Positions 1 to 9,576 are shown, counted from the first letter of the stretch. The stretch: 64,000 bases of DNA from JAIBAJ01 sp965284645 (GCA_965284645.1 OZ260106.1:3410001-3474000), one strand, 5' to 3'. Numbers and translations: made by a program. Notes: a model not told the origin generated them from the sequence alone.

Positions 1-1118
1 TCATCCTACTTATTTCATTCATTTTACCTATCTATTTACCTGCCCAACAGGTGATTACCACAACTTGGCAAAAACTGTTGACTTCAGAAAACCTGCCAAA
101 GGGAATCAAATTACAAAAGGCCCAAAACAACCTTGATATAAGTTATTACCAAGGACGATATTATGTATCCATTCGAACAGCGCCTTCCCATTTTGCCTCA
201 AAAAAGGTTGAACTATTTGTGATAAGTTCATCCGATTTCAAAAAATGGGAATTAGAATGTAAGATCAATATGGGTTGCGATATGCGTGAACCCCGTTTCG
301 CCGTTTACCACGATACCTTGTTTTTCTATTTTTTCAAGGCTGGAGCTCATCCTTTGCGTTTTGAACCACATTCCTTATACGTAACTACCAAAACCAATCA
401 AGAGGCCTTTACTACGCCCGAAACTTGTCAACTGAATGGCTTTGTTCCATGGCGTATCCGAGAAAGGAATGACACCTTGTATATGTCAGCCTATTATGGC
501 ATTGGACTTTACTCCAACCAACACCAGGCCGATTTGCGCTTGTTTCGGTCCACCAATGGTAAAACTTGGATTCCAATTTCAACACAAACCCAGGTTAAGG
601 TAGATCATGCGGAGGAAGGGGAGTTTATTTTTGACAACAAGGGGGATTTATGGAGTACCATTCGTCTCGAAAGTGTTGGTGGAATGTTGGCGCATGCCCA
701 AGCCAATCAGTGGGATAAATGGGAAATAAAATCCTTGCCTGAGAAATACGATAGTGCCATTCTCTTCAAATGGAAAGATGATATTTATTTGGTTTCTCGC
801 CGCAACTTGGATGGCAAGGTAGACCATTCTCCAATTTGGTTTGGAAAAAAGCTAAGAAGAGCTTACAATCTTCTTCGTTATTCACTTACAGAAAAGAAAA
901 CAGCCTTATTCAAGCTTAATAAAGAAACACGTACACTAGAACACCTCATCGATTTCCCCTCAACGGGAGACAATGCCTTCCCTGGGATAGTATCGGACGG
1001 AAAGGACGGATTTTATTTGCTAAACTATTCAAGTGATATCCATGGAAGGGCCAAAAACTGGATTACTGGGCAATTGGGCTCCACATACGTGTATTGGACA
1101 CATATTCATATAAAGTAA
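1..1118 (+). CDS. Secreted sialidase-like beta-propeller protein (5' end outside window)
   Basis: The reading frame is open to the window edge. The codons just before the GTG at 51 encode a hydrophobic stretch ending in LPAQQ, which looks like the end of a Sec signal peptide, so the GTG is not the true start and the gene begins upstream. About 355 residues follow, rich in aromatic residues. One clean Asp-box-like motif, STNGKTW, lies near base 555, and a weaker SSDFKKW lies near base 230; these are typical of sialidase/BNR propeller folds. Catalytic residues cannot be assigned by eye. The role is probably an extracellular glycoside hydrolase or glycan-binding protein. It converges with secG, and the two share a hairpin terminator. 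Confidence 0.65.
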   Translation, partial: ILLISFILPIYLPAQQVITTTWQKLLTSENLPKGIKLQKAQNNLDISYYQGRYYVSIRTAPSHFASKKVELFVISSSDFKKWELECKINMGCDMREPRFAVYHDTLFFYFFKAGAHPLRFEPHSLYVTTKTNQEAFTTPETCQLNGFVPWRIRERNDTLYMSAYYGIGLYSNQHQADLRLFRSTNGKTWIPISTQTQVKVDHAEEGEFIFDNKGDLWSTIRLESVGGMLAHAQANQWDKWEIKSLPEKYDSAILFKWKDDIYLVSRRNLDGKVDHSPIWFGKKLRRAYNLLRYSLTEKKTALFKLNKETRTLEHLIDFPSTGDNAFPGIVSDGKDGFYLLNYSSDIHGRAKNWITGQLGSTYVYWTHIHIK

Positions 1119-1149
1119 AAAAGCCCTTGGTGTTGGACCAAGAGCTTTT
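1117..1149. terminator. Bidirectional hairpin terminator between the sialidase-like gene and secG
   Basis: The stem AGCcCTTGGT / ACCAAGaGCT with a short loop is flanked by A-rich sequence on the left and T-rich on the right, so it can end transcription from both sides. It lies between two convergent genes. Confidence 0.75.
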
Positions 1150-1165
1150 CCTTAAAAAGAGTTAC

Positions 1166-1531
1166 TTATTTTGCAGGTTGTTGTGCAGGTTGTTGCGCAG
1201 GTTGAGGCTGAGCACTAGGAGCTGCTGGAGAAGCTGGGGCCGCTTGAACTGGAGCGTCGCCATTATCCATCATTTGTTTTACCTCTGATTCTTTTACTTC
1301 AGCTTTTCCGCCTGAATTAACAATATTGGCAGCAATACTCAAAACGATGATTGCCACAGCAAGTCCCCAAGTCAATTTTTCCAAGAAGTCAGCCGTTTGG
1401 CGAGCACCAAGAATTTGATTACTAGGGGTAAAATTGGATGCAAGTCCTCCACCTTTTGAGTTTTGAACCAATACAACCAGAATTAACAATATGGCGGCAA
1501 TTAAAATAAGGGCAAGTAGGAAGAAAAACAT
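1166..1531 (-). CDS. secG: Preprotein translocase subunit SecG
   Basis: SecG is a small inner-membrane partner of SecYE in protein export. The 121 residues show two membrane segments (about 2-22 and 53-70) around the conserved cytoplasmic loop NSKGGGLAS. A tail rich in Pro, Ala and Gln (roughly the last 35 residues) extends beyond the usual SecG core, as in other Bacteroidota. It is the last gene of a leftward operon after a TPR-like gene, starting 2 bases past that gene's stop, and a hairpin terminator follows. Confidence 0.93.
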   Translation of the reverse strand: MFFFLLALILIAAILLILVVLVQNSKGGGLASNFTPSNQILGARQTADFLEKLTWGLAVAIIVLSIAANIVNSGGKAEVKESEVKQMMDNGDAPVQAAPASPAAPSAQPQPAQQPAQQPAK

Positions 1532-1533
1532 GG

Positions 1534-2496
1534 CTAATCTTTTAGGCGTTCTTTTAGTTTAGAAATTCGGGCTGCGAAGTAAGTAAATTTTTCGGGATGT
1601 TTTACAGTTAATTTTTCATAAGCTCGAATTGCTCGTTCAAAATGCCCTTGTTGTTCATAAATTTGGGCCAAAGTTTCTGTTACCAAGCCTTCTGGCAGGC
1701 TTAAACTTTTTTTTGCGGCCTCTTGTGGTTTGAAAAAATCGGCTTGTTTGGGTTTTGAAATACGTGGCTGTTCTGTAATAAACTTCTCAATTATTCCTGT
1801 TTTTGGCAGATTCTCTGTTTTTTCAGGCTGAATTTCCATTCGGACCTTTGAATGTTTAAGCCAATCCGAAAAACTCATTTTCTCCTTTTTAACTTCTTTG
1901 ATTGTTTCTTTCTCCTCTTTAGGTAAAATCTCCGGAAGTTTTAATAATTCTGCGGTATAGTCAAATTGAAGCAATGGTTCGAATGGAATAGGTTCCCAAT
2001 TTCGGTCTTCCACTTTTTGCGAAGCCCCCAACTCTTCCGGTGGAAAAATCTCAAAGCTTGGTGTGGTTTTCTCCTGAGGAATTTCTACGGTAAGCAGTTC
2101 AATTAATTTAGAATCAACGGGCGTGGCTTCTTCAACTTTTATAATCTCCTTTTCTGCATTATCCTCAAGAATTGTTGTAGATTGGGGCAGGTTTTCAATT
2201 GCTACAGGCCTTAACTGTCCTATTGGTTGAACATCTTTTTGAATTTCAACCAAAGGCAAAGCTGAATTATCTAAAAGAAATTGCTTCAGCAACTTGCGAT
2301 CAATGGTGGCTGCCGAGGCCATTTTTAAACGTGCTTGATACCTAATGTGCTTGGTATTTAGCAAGTTCTTTGCCAATAAAAGTTGGGCGGTGGCATACCA
2401 TGGGTGACTTTCGGCCAAGGTATCCACTTCTTTTAAACTGGTAGCATTTAGGGCCCCAGGATACATTAGAAAGTGTTTAAAATCGGCAACAGTCAT
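1534..2496 (-). CDS. TPR-like protein of unknown function
   Basis: This 320-residue protein has no signal peptide. Residues about 1-70 are helical and the centre is charged and probably disordered, rich in Glu, Lys and Pro. The C-terminal 50 residues read like one tetratricopeptide repeat (ETLAQIYEQQGHFERAIRAY and onward), so a protein-protein contact role is likely. It lies between lptE and secG in a tight operon, with 9 bases to lptE and 2 to secG, which suggests an envelope link, but no function can be assigned. The middle is too low in complexity for homology by eye. Confidence 0.7.
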   Translation of the reverse strand: MTVADFKHFLMYPGALNATSLKEVDTLAESHPWYATAQLLLAKNLLNTKHIRYQARLKMASAATIDRKLLKQFLLDNSALPLVEIQKDVQPIGQLRPVAIENLPQSTTILEDNAEKEIIKVEEATPVDSKLIELLTVEIPQEKTTPSFEIFPPEELGASQKVEDRNWEPIPFEPLLQFDYTAELLKLPEILPKEEKETIKEVKKEKMSFSDWLKHSKVRMEIQPEKTENLPKTGIIEKFITEQPRISKPKQADFFKPQEAAKKSLSLPEGLVTETLAQIYEQQGHFERAIRAYEKLTVKHPEKFTYFAARISKLKERLKD

Positions 2497-2505
2497 TTTT
2501 ATAAA

Positions 2506-3024
2506 TTACCAGTTGGCAATACTCGCATTAAATATATCCTGAATCAATTGCTCTTTGATTTCATCGATTAAGGCATTTTCAACTGCAGTTAAATTGCTTT
2601 TACTATCAAAATCGGTAAAACGAGAAAAAGATTTCTCAAAATCCTGTCTATCATCCTTGGCATTGGTAAATTTCACAGATAGGGTTATGGTTAATCTATT
2701 CTGGGAGGCCGTTTCGTTTCCTTGAATGGCAATTGGAGTGGTCGAATAATTAGTGATTTGTGCTTCAAAATGCAAATCTCCTCCATTTCTTACTAAGGTT
2801 AAAGATGTTTGACTGTTTAACTTATCTTTCAATGCCTCTGTAAGTACTTGTTGTAAATTAGGAGGTGCCAAAGGTGCCACATTGGTAAAAAACTTTACGT
2901 CAACAGTTTTTACATCCGGAGCAATACTAGCTCCGGTAAAGGAATAAACCTTGCAACCTGAAAAAGCAAAGAGACTTAGGCTGCCTATAATAAGAAATAC
3001 AATATGGAAGCGACTCTTTATCAA
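2506..3024 (-). CDS. lptE: LPS assembly lipoprotein LptE
   Basis: LptE plugs the LptD barrel that places lipopolysaccharide in the outer membrane. The 172-residue protein has a lipoprotein signal ending FSGC, with the lipidated Cys at 24, followed by KVYSFTGASI and a domain with the spacing of the Bacteroidota LptE family (APPNLQQVLTEALKDKL). Its start overlaps the stop of the polyprenyl synthase gene by 4 bases, implying translational coupling. Confidence 0.85.
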   Translation of the reverse strand: MIKSRFHIVFLIIGSLSLFAFSGCKVYSFTGASIAPDVKTVDVKFFTNVAPLAPPNLQQVLTEALKDKLNSQTSLTLVRNGGDLHFEAQITNYSTTPIAIQGNETASQNRLTITLSVKFTNAKDDRQDFEKSFSRFTDFDSKSNLTAVENALIDEIKEQLIQDIFNASIANW

Positions 3025-3986
3025 TGTTCCCTATGGATAAGGTGTTCAAAAAAATCAAGTAATTTAGCTTTTCTTTCTTCTGGAACATCTAGCGATTTAA
3101 TGATACTTAACCCGCTATCAAAATATTCTTTCATTTTCCTATCAGCCAAATCTTTAATGCTAAGTTTATTATAAATATCCTTCACCGCCTTAACCTTTTC
3201 ACTCGGTTCAAAATGCGCTGCATTGATATGATACATTAAAGTATCTAAAACCTCTCCTTGGGCCAATTCCAATGCCTTGATCAATAAATAAGTCTTCTTA
3301 TCTGAAATGATATCACCTCCCATTTGTTTTCCAACTTTTTCAGGGTCACCGAAAACATCTAAAATATCATCATGCAGTTGAAATCCAATTCCAAGTTGAA
3401 CGCCGGCCTTATAGAGTTTTTCAATATTGGCTTGAGAGGCATTGGCTGTGATTGCACCCATTTTCAAAGATGCGGCCAAAAGAACAGAGGTTTTTAGCTC
3501 TATCATATGCAGGTATTCTGAAATACTAACATCTTTTCTTCTTTCAAAATCCATATCTAGTTGTTGTCCTTCACAAACCAGAATACCATTATCAGTAAAG
3601 CATTGGGCCAAGGTTTGAAAATGTGGGCCTTTTGCCAAAATAGAAAAGGCTAACATTATCATCACATCTCCGCTCAAAATAGCTGTATTAGCCCCGAATT
3701 CAGCCCAAACACTGGGTTTCCCTCTGCGAGTTGGGGCATTATCCATAATATCATCATGCAATAAGGTAAAGTTATGAAACATTTCCACTGCTGCCGCAGC
3801 AGGAATGGCATCAGTATCATTTCCGCCCATTACATAATTACCCAAAAGCACCAATGTAGGTCGCATCCGCTTACCTCCTACTTCCAATGCATATGCCGAA
3901 GGCTTGTATAAACCTTTGGGCTCTCTTCCTGCCAGACAATCGGATAATAATTGTTCGACCTTACCTAAACTTTGATTCAAATCCAT
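3021..3986 (-). CDS. Polyprenyl synthetase (trans-isoprenyl diphosphate synthase)
   Basis: The enzyme condenses isopentenyl diphosphate with allylic diphosphates to make isoprenoid chains such as quinone side chains. The length, 321 residues, is normal. Both aspartate-rich motifs are present: DDIMD at 78-82 and DDILD at 206-210. The KR-MRP substrate motif is at 39-43. The residues just before the first motif (NFTLLH) are small or aliphatic, which favours a longer product, though chain length cannot be settled by eye. It is the first gene of the lptE-TPR-secG operon. Confidence 0.93.
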   Translation of the reverse strand: MDLNQSLGKVEQLLSDCLAGREPKGLYKPSAYALEVGGKRMRPTLVLLGNYVMGGNDTDAIPAAAAVEMFHNFTLLHDDIMDNAPTRRGKPSVWAEFGANTAILSGDVMIMLAFSILAKGPHFQTLAQCFTDNGILVCEGQQLDMDFERRKDVSISEYLHMIELKTSVLLAASLKMGAITANASQANIEKLYKAGVQLGIGFQLHDDILDVFGDPEKVGKQMGGDIISDKKTYLLIKALELAQGEVLDTLMYHINAAHFEPSEKVKAVKDIYNKLSIKDLADRKMKEYFDSGLSIIKSLDVPEERKAKLLDFFEHLIHREH

Positions 3987-3991
3987 GTAGG

Positions 3992-4020
3992 CAAAAATAG
4001 GTCAAAACCACATTGACAAA
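3992..4020 (-). promoter_or_regulatory. Bacteroidota-type promoter for the polyprenyl synthase operon
   Basis: On the minus strand a -33-like TTTG (4017-4020) is followed after 17 bases by TATTTTTG (3992-3999), matching the -7 consensus TAnnTTTG. The expected transcription start falls at or next to the ATG at 3986, so the mRNA may be nearly leaderless. Confidence 0.5.
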
Positions 4021-4062
4021 GAAAACAAGGCAATTAGAATTCAGAAAAATTGGTAAGAACAA

Positions 4063-5004
4063 TTAATGAGCCGAAACAAACTGTCCCTTTTCAATTACCA
4101 AACGTATTCCTTCTTCGAAAGGAGTAACCATTCTTCCCAACAACTCTTCCATTTTAGTAGTATCAGGTTGCCTGCGCGTCATATCGCCTTCTTCCAAAGG
4201 AGGAAGATATTTCAAACTTGATTTTGAATTGGTAACGCGAATAACGGCTTCTGCTAGTTCAAGTATTGAAACTTCATCCTTTCCTCCCACATTAACAACG
4301 TCGTTTACAAATTTATTATGGTAAAAGGCATTTAAACAAGCGTCAATATTGTCATCGATATAACAAAATGTACGTGTTTGCGCACCATCGCCATAAATAG
4401 TTATTGGTTCATTTTGCAAGGCCAAAGAGATAAACCTTGACATCACAAAATCTTTACTTTGCTTAGGTCCGTAGGTATTAAAGAACCTGAAAATGGTAAA
4501 TTCAAGTCCATATTCCTTATAAAAGGATCTCAAATAGGCTTCACCAACATTCTTAACAATAGCATAAGGCAGGCGACTATTCAAAGGCGTAGTATGCTCG
4601 TTTTGAGGAAATTCAACAGGTTCGCCATAAACTTCTGAAGAAGACGAATAATATACTCTTTTAACCCCTGTATTTTTACTCAGGTTCAAAATATTACTTA
4701 TCCCTGTGATATCATTTAATACCATTACTGGATGGGATAAGGTACGTTTTACCCCAACTAAGGCCGCATAATGAAAAACATAATCGAACCTGTAGGCATA
4801 AAATACACTTGAAATATCCTTAAAATCATTGACATCACATTTAATAAATTTGATGTTATTGTGGATGGGATGGGGCAATTTCTTAAGACTACCTGTTATA
4901 AGGTTGTCAACAATCACCACATGGTTCTGCGGATTTGAAGCCAATTTCTCGGCCAAGGCACTTCCAACAAAACCAGCACCACCTGTAACTAATATACTTG
5001 TCAT
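4063..5004 (-). CDS. NAD-dependent sugar-nucleotide epimerase/dehydratase
   Basis: This is a short-chain dehydrogenase of the GalE/UDP-glucuronate decarboxylase group, acting on nucleotide sugars for surface polysaccharide. The 313 residues begin with the Rossmann motif TGGAGFVGS at 7-15. The active site shows the SSSEVYGE segment and YxxxK in PYAIVK. The ending is typical (PDTTKMEELLG). The exact substrate (UDP-glucose, UDP-glucuronate or another) cannot be told by eye. It is divergent from the Wzz operon, with 158 bases between starts, and probably supplies it. Confidence 0.85.
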   Translation of the reverse strand: MTSILVTGGAGFVGSALAEKLASNPQNHVVIVDNLITGSLKKLPHPIHNNIKFIKCDVNDFKDISSVFYAYRFDYVFHYAALVGVKRTLSHPVMVLNDITGISNILNLSKNTGVKRVYYSSSSEVYGEPVEFPQNEHTTPLNSRLPYAIVKNVGEAYLRSFYKEYGLEFTIFRFFNTYGPKQSKDFVMSRFISLALQNEPITIYGDGAQTRTFCYIDDNIDACLNAFYHNKFVNDVVNVGGKDEVSILELAEAVIRVTNSKSSLKYLPPLEEGDMTRRQPDTTKMEELLGRMVTPFEEGIRLVIEKGQFVSAH

Positions 5005-5123
5005 GATTCGTCGATTTCGGGTATAAAAGTAATTGTTTCAAATATTCCGTACGTTAATAAAAGACGATTTAAATAAGTTTTTCAATATTTGAACTTATAA
5101 GTCAACTAAAAACCTGAACGCAT

Positions 5124-5131
5124 TACATTTG
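5124..5131 (+). promoter_or_regulatory. -7 promoter element for the wzz-wzz-ligase operon
   Basis: TACATTTG matches TAnnTTTG exactly, about 30 bases upstream of the first wzz ATG. No good -33 TTTG is seen at the right distance. Confidence 0.4.
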
Positions 5132-5162
5132 TCTCCCAAATTTTTTGTACCCAAAAGTTTAA

Positions 5163-6194
5163 ATGCAAGAGCAAAGCAAGCCCACATATAGTTTCGAGTC
5201 TACCGATTTCATTTTGTTTTTGGATAAATGGAAAAAACCATTGGCCATTTTAATTGGAATTAGTATTGTAGCGACTTTTATTTTCACTGAACCCTATTTC
5301 ATAAAGCCAAAGTTTAAATCAACGGTGGTTCTTTTCCCTGCCAATACAAACTCAATTTCCAAGGTTCTAATTTCTGAAAACGGATCGGCAAAGGAGGATG
5401 TACTTCAATTTGGTGAAGAAGAACAGGCCGAACAATTGCTTCAGATTTTAAATTCAGATGAAATCAGAAACAGGGTTATTCAGAAGTTCGACCTGATAAA
5501 CCATTACGATATCGATACAACTAACCAATACAAATACACCTTACTCCAAAAAGAATATGAAGGAAATATCAGCTTCCGTAGGACTGAATTTATGAGTGTT
5601 GAAATTGAGGTATTTGATACCGACCCTCAAATTGCAGCGGATATGGCAAATGATATTGCTGCTTTATTGGACACTGTTAAAAACAGGATGCAAAAAGAAA
5701 GAGCTTTTAAGGCTATGAAAATTGCAGAAGCTGAATATTTCGATATGAAGGATTACATTAAAAGTTTGGAAGATAGTCTTGATGCCTTAAGAAGAATTGG
5801 AGTAAATGATTATGAGTCACAAGTAGAACGACTTTATGAAGCTTATGGAAAGGCTTTGTTGGATGGCAAAAAAGAGGCTGCTACTAAACTAGAGGCACAA
5901 ATCAAAATTGTGTCGCAATATGGTGGAGCTTATGTTTCGATTCGAGATCTCTTGGAAAATGAAAAGAAACAATTAACTCATTTAAGAGCGAAATACCATG
6001 AAGCCAAAATCGATGCGGAGCAAACACTTCCACACAAATTTATTGTGAACAATGCTACAAAAGCTGAGAAGAAATCCTATCCAATACGATGGCTCATCAT
6101 GGTTGTTTCTGTCTTTTCCACCTTGGTTTTAAGTATCTTATCCATCTTGGTTTATGAAAAATTTAAAAGTATTAAAGGATTTCAAAATCATTAA
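5163..6194 (+). CDS. Wzz/chain-length determinant family protein (first copy)
   Basis: This inner-membrane protein sets polysaccharide chain length or forms part of an export complex. The 343 residues have a short cytoplasmic N-terminus, a membrane segment at about 28-46, a periplasmic Wzz-like domain with a long helical, coiled-coil-rich middle (about 175-300), and a second membrane segment at about 310-332. There is no C-terminal tyrosine kinase domain. The second copy follows after 3 bases and shares the layout and the end motif (KKSYPIRWL here, KKSYPVRWL there). Confidence 0.85.
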   Translation: MQEQSKPTYSFESTDFILFLDKWKKPLAILIGISIVATFIFTEPYFIKPKFKSTVVLFPANTNSISKVLISENGSAKEDVLQFGEEEQAEQLLQILNSDEIRNRVIQKFDLINHYDIDTTNQYKYTLLQKEYEGNISFRRTEFMSVEIEVFDTDPQIAADMANDIAALLDTVKNRMQKERAFKAMKIAEAEYFDMKDYIKSLEDSLDALRRIGVNDYESQVERLYEAYGKALLDGKKEAATKLEAQIKIVSQYGGAYVSIRDLLENEKKQLTHLRAKYHEAKIDAEQTLPHKFIVNNATKAEKKSYPIRWLIMVVSVFSTLVLSILSILVYEKFKSIKGFQNH

Positions 6195-6197
6195 GGC

Positions 6198-7142
6198 ATG
6201 GTAACAAAAGAAAAATCCTTGTTCGATATCATCCTAAAATGGAAGAAATCGCTATTAATCGTAGGAGGTCTGACCATAGCCTTATCTTCCTTGTTTTCAA
6301 GTGCTTGGTTTATTACGCCCTTGTTTAAATCTACAGCTATATTGTATCCCGCAAATATTATCCCTTTCGGTTCCGAATCTGAAACAGAACAAATGATTCA
6401 GGTTCTTCAAAGTGACGCCATTACCGATAGTTTAATTCGAATTTTTAATTTGAATGAACACTATGGGATTGATTCTACTAATGACCCTTTTCATAGAACC
6501 CATCTATTAGAACAATTTCACGACAATGTTACAGTTAAAAAAACGGAGTACGAATCAGTTCAAGTTGAGGTATTAGACAAAGATCCAAAGGTGGCTTCAG
6601 ATATGGCCAACAATATGATTAAACTTTTTGATGCCAAGGAGCAACAGCTTCAAAAACAAAAAGCAATGGAAAAATATATTGTTGTTAAAAACCAATTGAA
6701 TAGACTACAGTCCGAAATGGATTCAATGGAATTAATTGTCCAAGGGATGCGTACTGAAGATGGACTATTAGATTATAGTCTTCAAACAGAATATGCCATG
6801 AGAAATTATTTAAAAAGCGTGGCAGAGCGTGGCAATGGGAAAAACTTGGATAGTTTTTTGGAAAAACTAAAAACAAAAGGGGGGAAATTTTTGATTATAA
6901 CAGAGAACCTTTGGCGAATGAGGTCTCAATTTGCCGATTTAAAAGAAAAACATGATGAAGCATTAAAAGAGGTAAATAAAAAACTTAGCTATAGCAATGT
7001 GGTAGTGAAACCCTTTCCTGCCGATAAAAAATCTTATCCAGTTCGTTGGCTAATCGTTGTTACAGCCTTGTTTAGTACATGGTTACTTTCCATTATTGTG
7101 ATTTCAGCTTTAGAAAATTACAGGCAAAACAGCCATGAATAG
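6198..7142 (+). CDS. Wzz/chain-length determinant family protein (second copy)
   Basis: A 314-residue paralogue of the preceding gene with the same two-membrane-segment plan and shared motifs around the first segment (ITPLFKSTAILYPAN here, IKPKFKSTVVLFPAN there) and before the second. It lacks about 20 residues present in the first copy just after that motif. It starts 3 bases after the first copy and overlaps the ligase gene by 8 bases, so all three are probably one transcript. The two copies could form a mixed oligomer or act on different polymers; the sequence does not say which. Confidence 0.85.
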   Translation: MVTKEKSLFDIILKWKKSLLIVGGLTIALSSLFSSAWFITPLFKSTAILYPANIIPFGSESETEQMIQVLQSDAITDSLIRIFNLNEHYGIDSTNDPFHRTHLLEQFHDNVTVKKTEYESVQVEVLDKDPKVASDMANNMIKLFDAKEQQLQKQKAMEKYIVVKNQLNRLQSEMDSMELIVQGMRTEDGLLDYSLQTEYAMRNYLKSVAERGNGKNLDSFLEKLKTKGGKFLIITENLWRMRSQFADLKEKHDEALKEVNKKLSYSNVVVKPFPADKKSYPVRWLIVVTALFSTWLLSIIVISALENYRQNSHE

Positions 7143-8574
7143 AACATTGGATACCAAATGGCTTTATTGGATTGTTGGGGCATTTATCCTTCTCAATTCA
7201 TTGCTAGTTTCCTTTGAGTTTTTTTATTTTCCAATTCTTCCGGTTGCCTTAGGTATCGTTTTGCTTTCCTTATTGGCTTTAGACAAACTTGTAATATTGA
7301 TTGTCTTTTGTACACCTATTTCCGTTAATATAACCAATATCGGTGGTGGCGTGGGACTTGCCATCCCTACAGATCCGCTTCTATTTGGAGCTATGCTGGT
7401 TTTCTTTATCAAATTAATTATGAAAGGCAGTTTTGATAAAAAGCTATTGTCTCATCCGATTTCCATTGCCATTCTCATTAATATTGCTTGGATTACTATT
7501 ACCGCATTTTCGAGTTCTTTACCCGTTGTATCCTTCAAATTTCTTTTATCCAGACTTTGGTTTGTAATAACCTATTATTTTCTTACTTCCCAGATTTTTG
7601 TAAAAAAGGATAGCCTTTTTTCTTTTTGGTGGTTTTATATTCTACCATTCATGGGCATTATTGGATATACCATTTACAGGCATTACACCTTTGGATTCGA
7701 CCAGCAATCTGCCAATTGGGTAATGTCTCCCTTTTATAACGACCATACGGTATATGGAGCCATTTTGGCCATGTTCTTTCCTTTGCTACTCTTCTTTTCA
7801 TTTTCAAACAAATACTCCCCAACTACAAGAGTATTTATTTTTATTGTGCTCGTTATTTATACGGTTGCCTTATTATTATCCTACACTAGGGCCGCTTGGG
7901 TTAGTTTGATTGTTGCCCTAGGTGTTTATGTAGCCATGAAATTAAGAATTAAATTCTCTACACTTTTCGTTACAGGATCCATTTTTTTAATCATTCTTGC
8001 ATTATCCTGGACTCAAATAGAAATGAAATTAGAGAAGAACAGACAAGATAGTGCGGATGACTTTTCAAAACATGTAAAAAGTATTTCAAATATTTCTTCT
8101 GACGCCAGTAATTTGGAACGATTAAACCGATGGAATTCTGCCTTTCGAATGTTTGAACTTAAGCCATTTATGGGGTGGGGTCCTGGCACTTATGCCTTCA
8201 AGTATGCTCCTTTTCAAATGAGTAAGGACAAAACTATCATCAGCACAAATGCTGGAGATCTAGGAAATGCCCATAGTGAATATATTGGTCCTCTTGCCGA
8301 ATGCGGTGTTTTTGGTTCGTTATCCTTTATTTTAATTTTAATTACTAGTCTATATTCTGGCATTACACTTTATTTCAAACTTAGCGATGAAAACATGCGA
8401 GGCTTAGTAATGTCCATTACATTAGGATTAATTACCTATTACATTCATGGCTTTTTAAACAATTTTCTTGATACAGATAAGGCTTCCTGCCCATTTTGGG
8501 GTTTTATGGCTATGCTTGTTATGATCGAATCTTATCATTTACCCCAAAAGCAACCTGAAGCACTAAATAGCTAA
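7135..8574 (+). CDS. O-antigen ligase/polymerase family membrane protein
   Basis: The protein belongs to the Wzy_C (WaaL/Wzy) superfamily, which polymerises or ligates lipid-linked glycans in the periplasm. The 479 residues are very hydrophobic, with roughly ten to twelve membrane segments. The SYTRAAW segment near residue 250 and a large loop near 300-375 containing GWGPGTY and NAHSEY are characteristic of the family, the latter as the conserved periplasmic His motif. Ligase and polymerase cannot be separated by eye. Its stop abuts the stop of the convergent permease gene with no spacer. Confidence 0.87.
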   Translation: MNRTLDTKWLYWIVGAFILLNSLLVSFEFFYFPILPVALGIVLLSLLALDKLVILIVFCTPISVNITNIGGGVGLAIPTDPLLFGAMLVFFIKLIMKGSFDKKLLSHPISIAILINIAWITITAFSSSLPVVSFKFLLSRLWFVITYYFLTSQIFVKKDSLFSFWWFYILPFMGIIGYTIYRHYTFGFDQQSANWVMSPFYNDHTVYGAILAMFFPLLLFFSFSNKYSPTTRVFIFIVLVIYTVALLLSYTRAAWVSLIVALGVYVAMKLRIKFSTLFVTGSIFLIILALSWTQIEMKLEKNRQDSADDFSKHVKSISNISSDASNLERLNRWNSAFRMFELKPFMGWGPGTYAFKYAPFQMSKDKTIISTNAGDLGNAHSEYIGPLAECGVFGSLSFILILITSLYSGITLYFKLSDENMRGLVMSITLGLITYYIHGFLNNFLDTDKASCPFWGFMAMLVMIESYHLPQKQPEALNS

Positions 8575-9570
8575 TTAGGTCTTCTCCAAATATTTGACAT
8601 CCATGGCGTCGCGAAGGGCATTTCCAACACTAGAAAAAGCCAAGACAATCAAAAAAACACAAATACTAGGAGCAAACAACGCCATTTCATTCCCGGCAAA
8701 AAGATAACCAATATGATCCCTGATCATATTTCCCCAAGTAGGTATTGGAGGTTGAGCACCTAACCCAAGAAAATTAAGTCCACTTTCCAACAAAATGGCA
8801 GAGGCAAAATTTGAACTGGCCAAAACCAACAAAATTCCTGATAAATTTGGAAGAATATGGATAATAATAATTCTAAAATCTCCAAAACCGAAGGCTTTAC
8901 AAGCTTCAATGTATTCCTTTTCTCTTAAGGAGAGTACCTGCCCTCTAACTACTCTAGCCACATCTACCCAAGTGGCCAATCCTATAGCCAAAAAGAGAGG
9001 CAAAAGTCCCTTTCCAAGTGCCATGGTTATGGCTATAACCATTAGCATTAGTGGAACAGACCAAATAACCGTAGTAAACCAACTTAATACGCCATCAACC
9101 CAACCACGGTAATAACCAGCCAAAGCGCCAATGATTGCACCAACTAATAAGGAAATTAGTACCGAAACAAATCCAACCGCTAATGAATACCTCGAACCAA
9201 GTACTAAACGACTAAAAACATCTCGTCCAAACCGATCCGTTCCAAGTATAAAGATTTTATATGAATTTACGCCTTTTGAAGAAAATTGCGAAAGCGGAAT
9301 TTCACTTCCCATAAGAAACCATCTTCCATTTATTTTTTCTACTGGTTTGGATACTGAATTTACTTCTATAAAATAAACCTTGGAAAATGGAGCCATTCCT
9401 GCAATCTCAGGTAATTGTGTATTGGCATTTTCTGATGAATCCGGAACTATTATTTGGGCAAAAACTGCTAGAAATAGCCATAGGAAAATAAAGCCTAAAG
9501 CAAAAACAGCTGACTTAATTCTGCTAAATCTAGCTAAGGCCAATTGGAAGGGAGAGTATTGTTTTTTCAA
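8575..9570 (-). CDS. OppC/DppC-type ABC transporter permease
   Basis: An inner-membrane subunit of a peptide/nickel-type ABC importer. The 331 residues hold an N-terminal membrane segment (about 20-42), a periplasmic stretch of about 90 residues, then the permease core from HRFGRD-like GTDRFGRDVFSRL to the EAA loop EYIEACKAFGFGDFRII and LGLGAQPPIPTWG. The other subunits (OppA, B, D, F) are not nearby, so it is a split-system or orphan gene here. Only 55 bases, including a terminator, separate it from the upstream metalloprotease gene, leaving little room for its own promoter. Confidence 0.9.
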   Translation of the reverse strand: MKKQYSPFQLALARFSRIKSAVFALGFIFLWLFLAVFAQIIVPDSSENANTQLPEIAGMAPFSKVYFIEVNSVSKPVEKINGRWFLMGSEIPLSQFSSKGVNSYKIFILGTDRFGRDVFSRLVLGSRYSLAVGFVSVLISLLVGAIIGALAGYYRGWVDGVLSWFTTVIWSVPLMLMVIAITMALGKGLLPLFLAIGLATWVDVARVVRGQVLSLREKEYIEACKAFGFGDFRIIIIHILPNLSGILLVLASSNFASAILLESGLNFLGLGAQPPIPTWGNMIRDHIGYLFAGNEMALFAPSICVFLIVLAFSSVGNALRDAMDVKYLEKT

Positions 9571-9576
9571 AATAAA

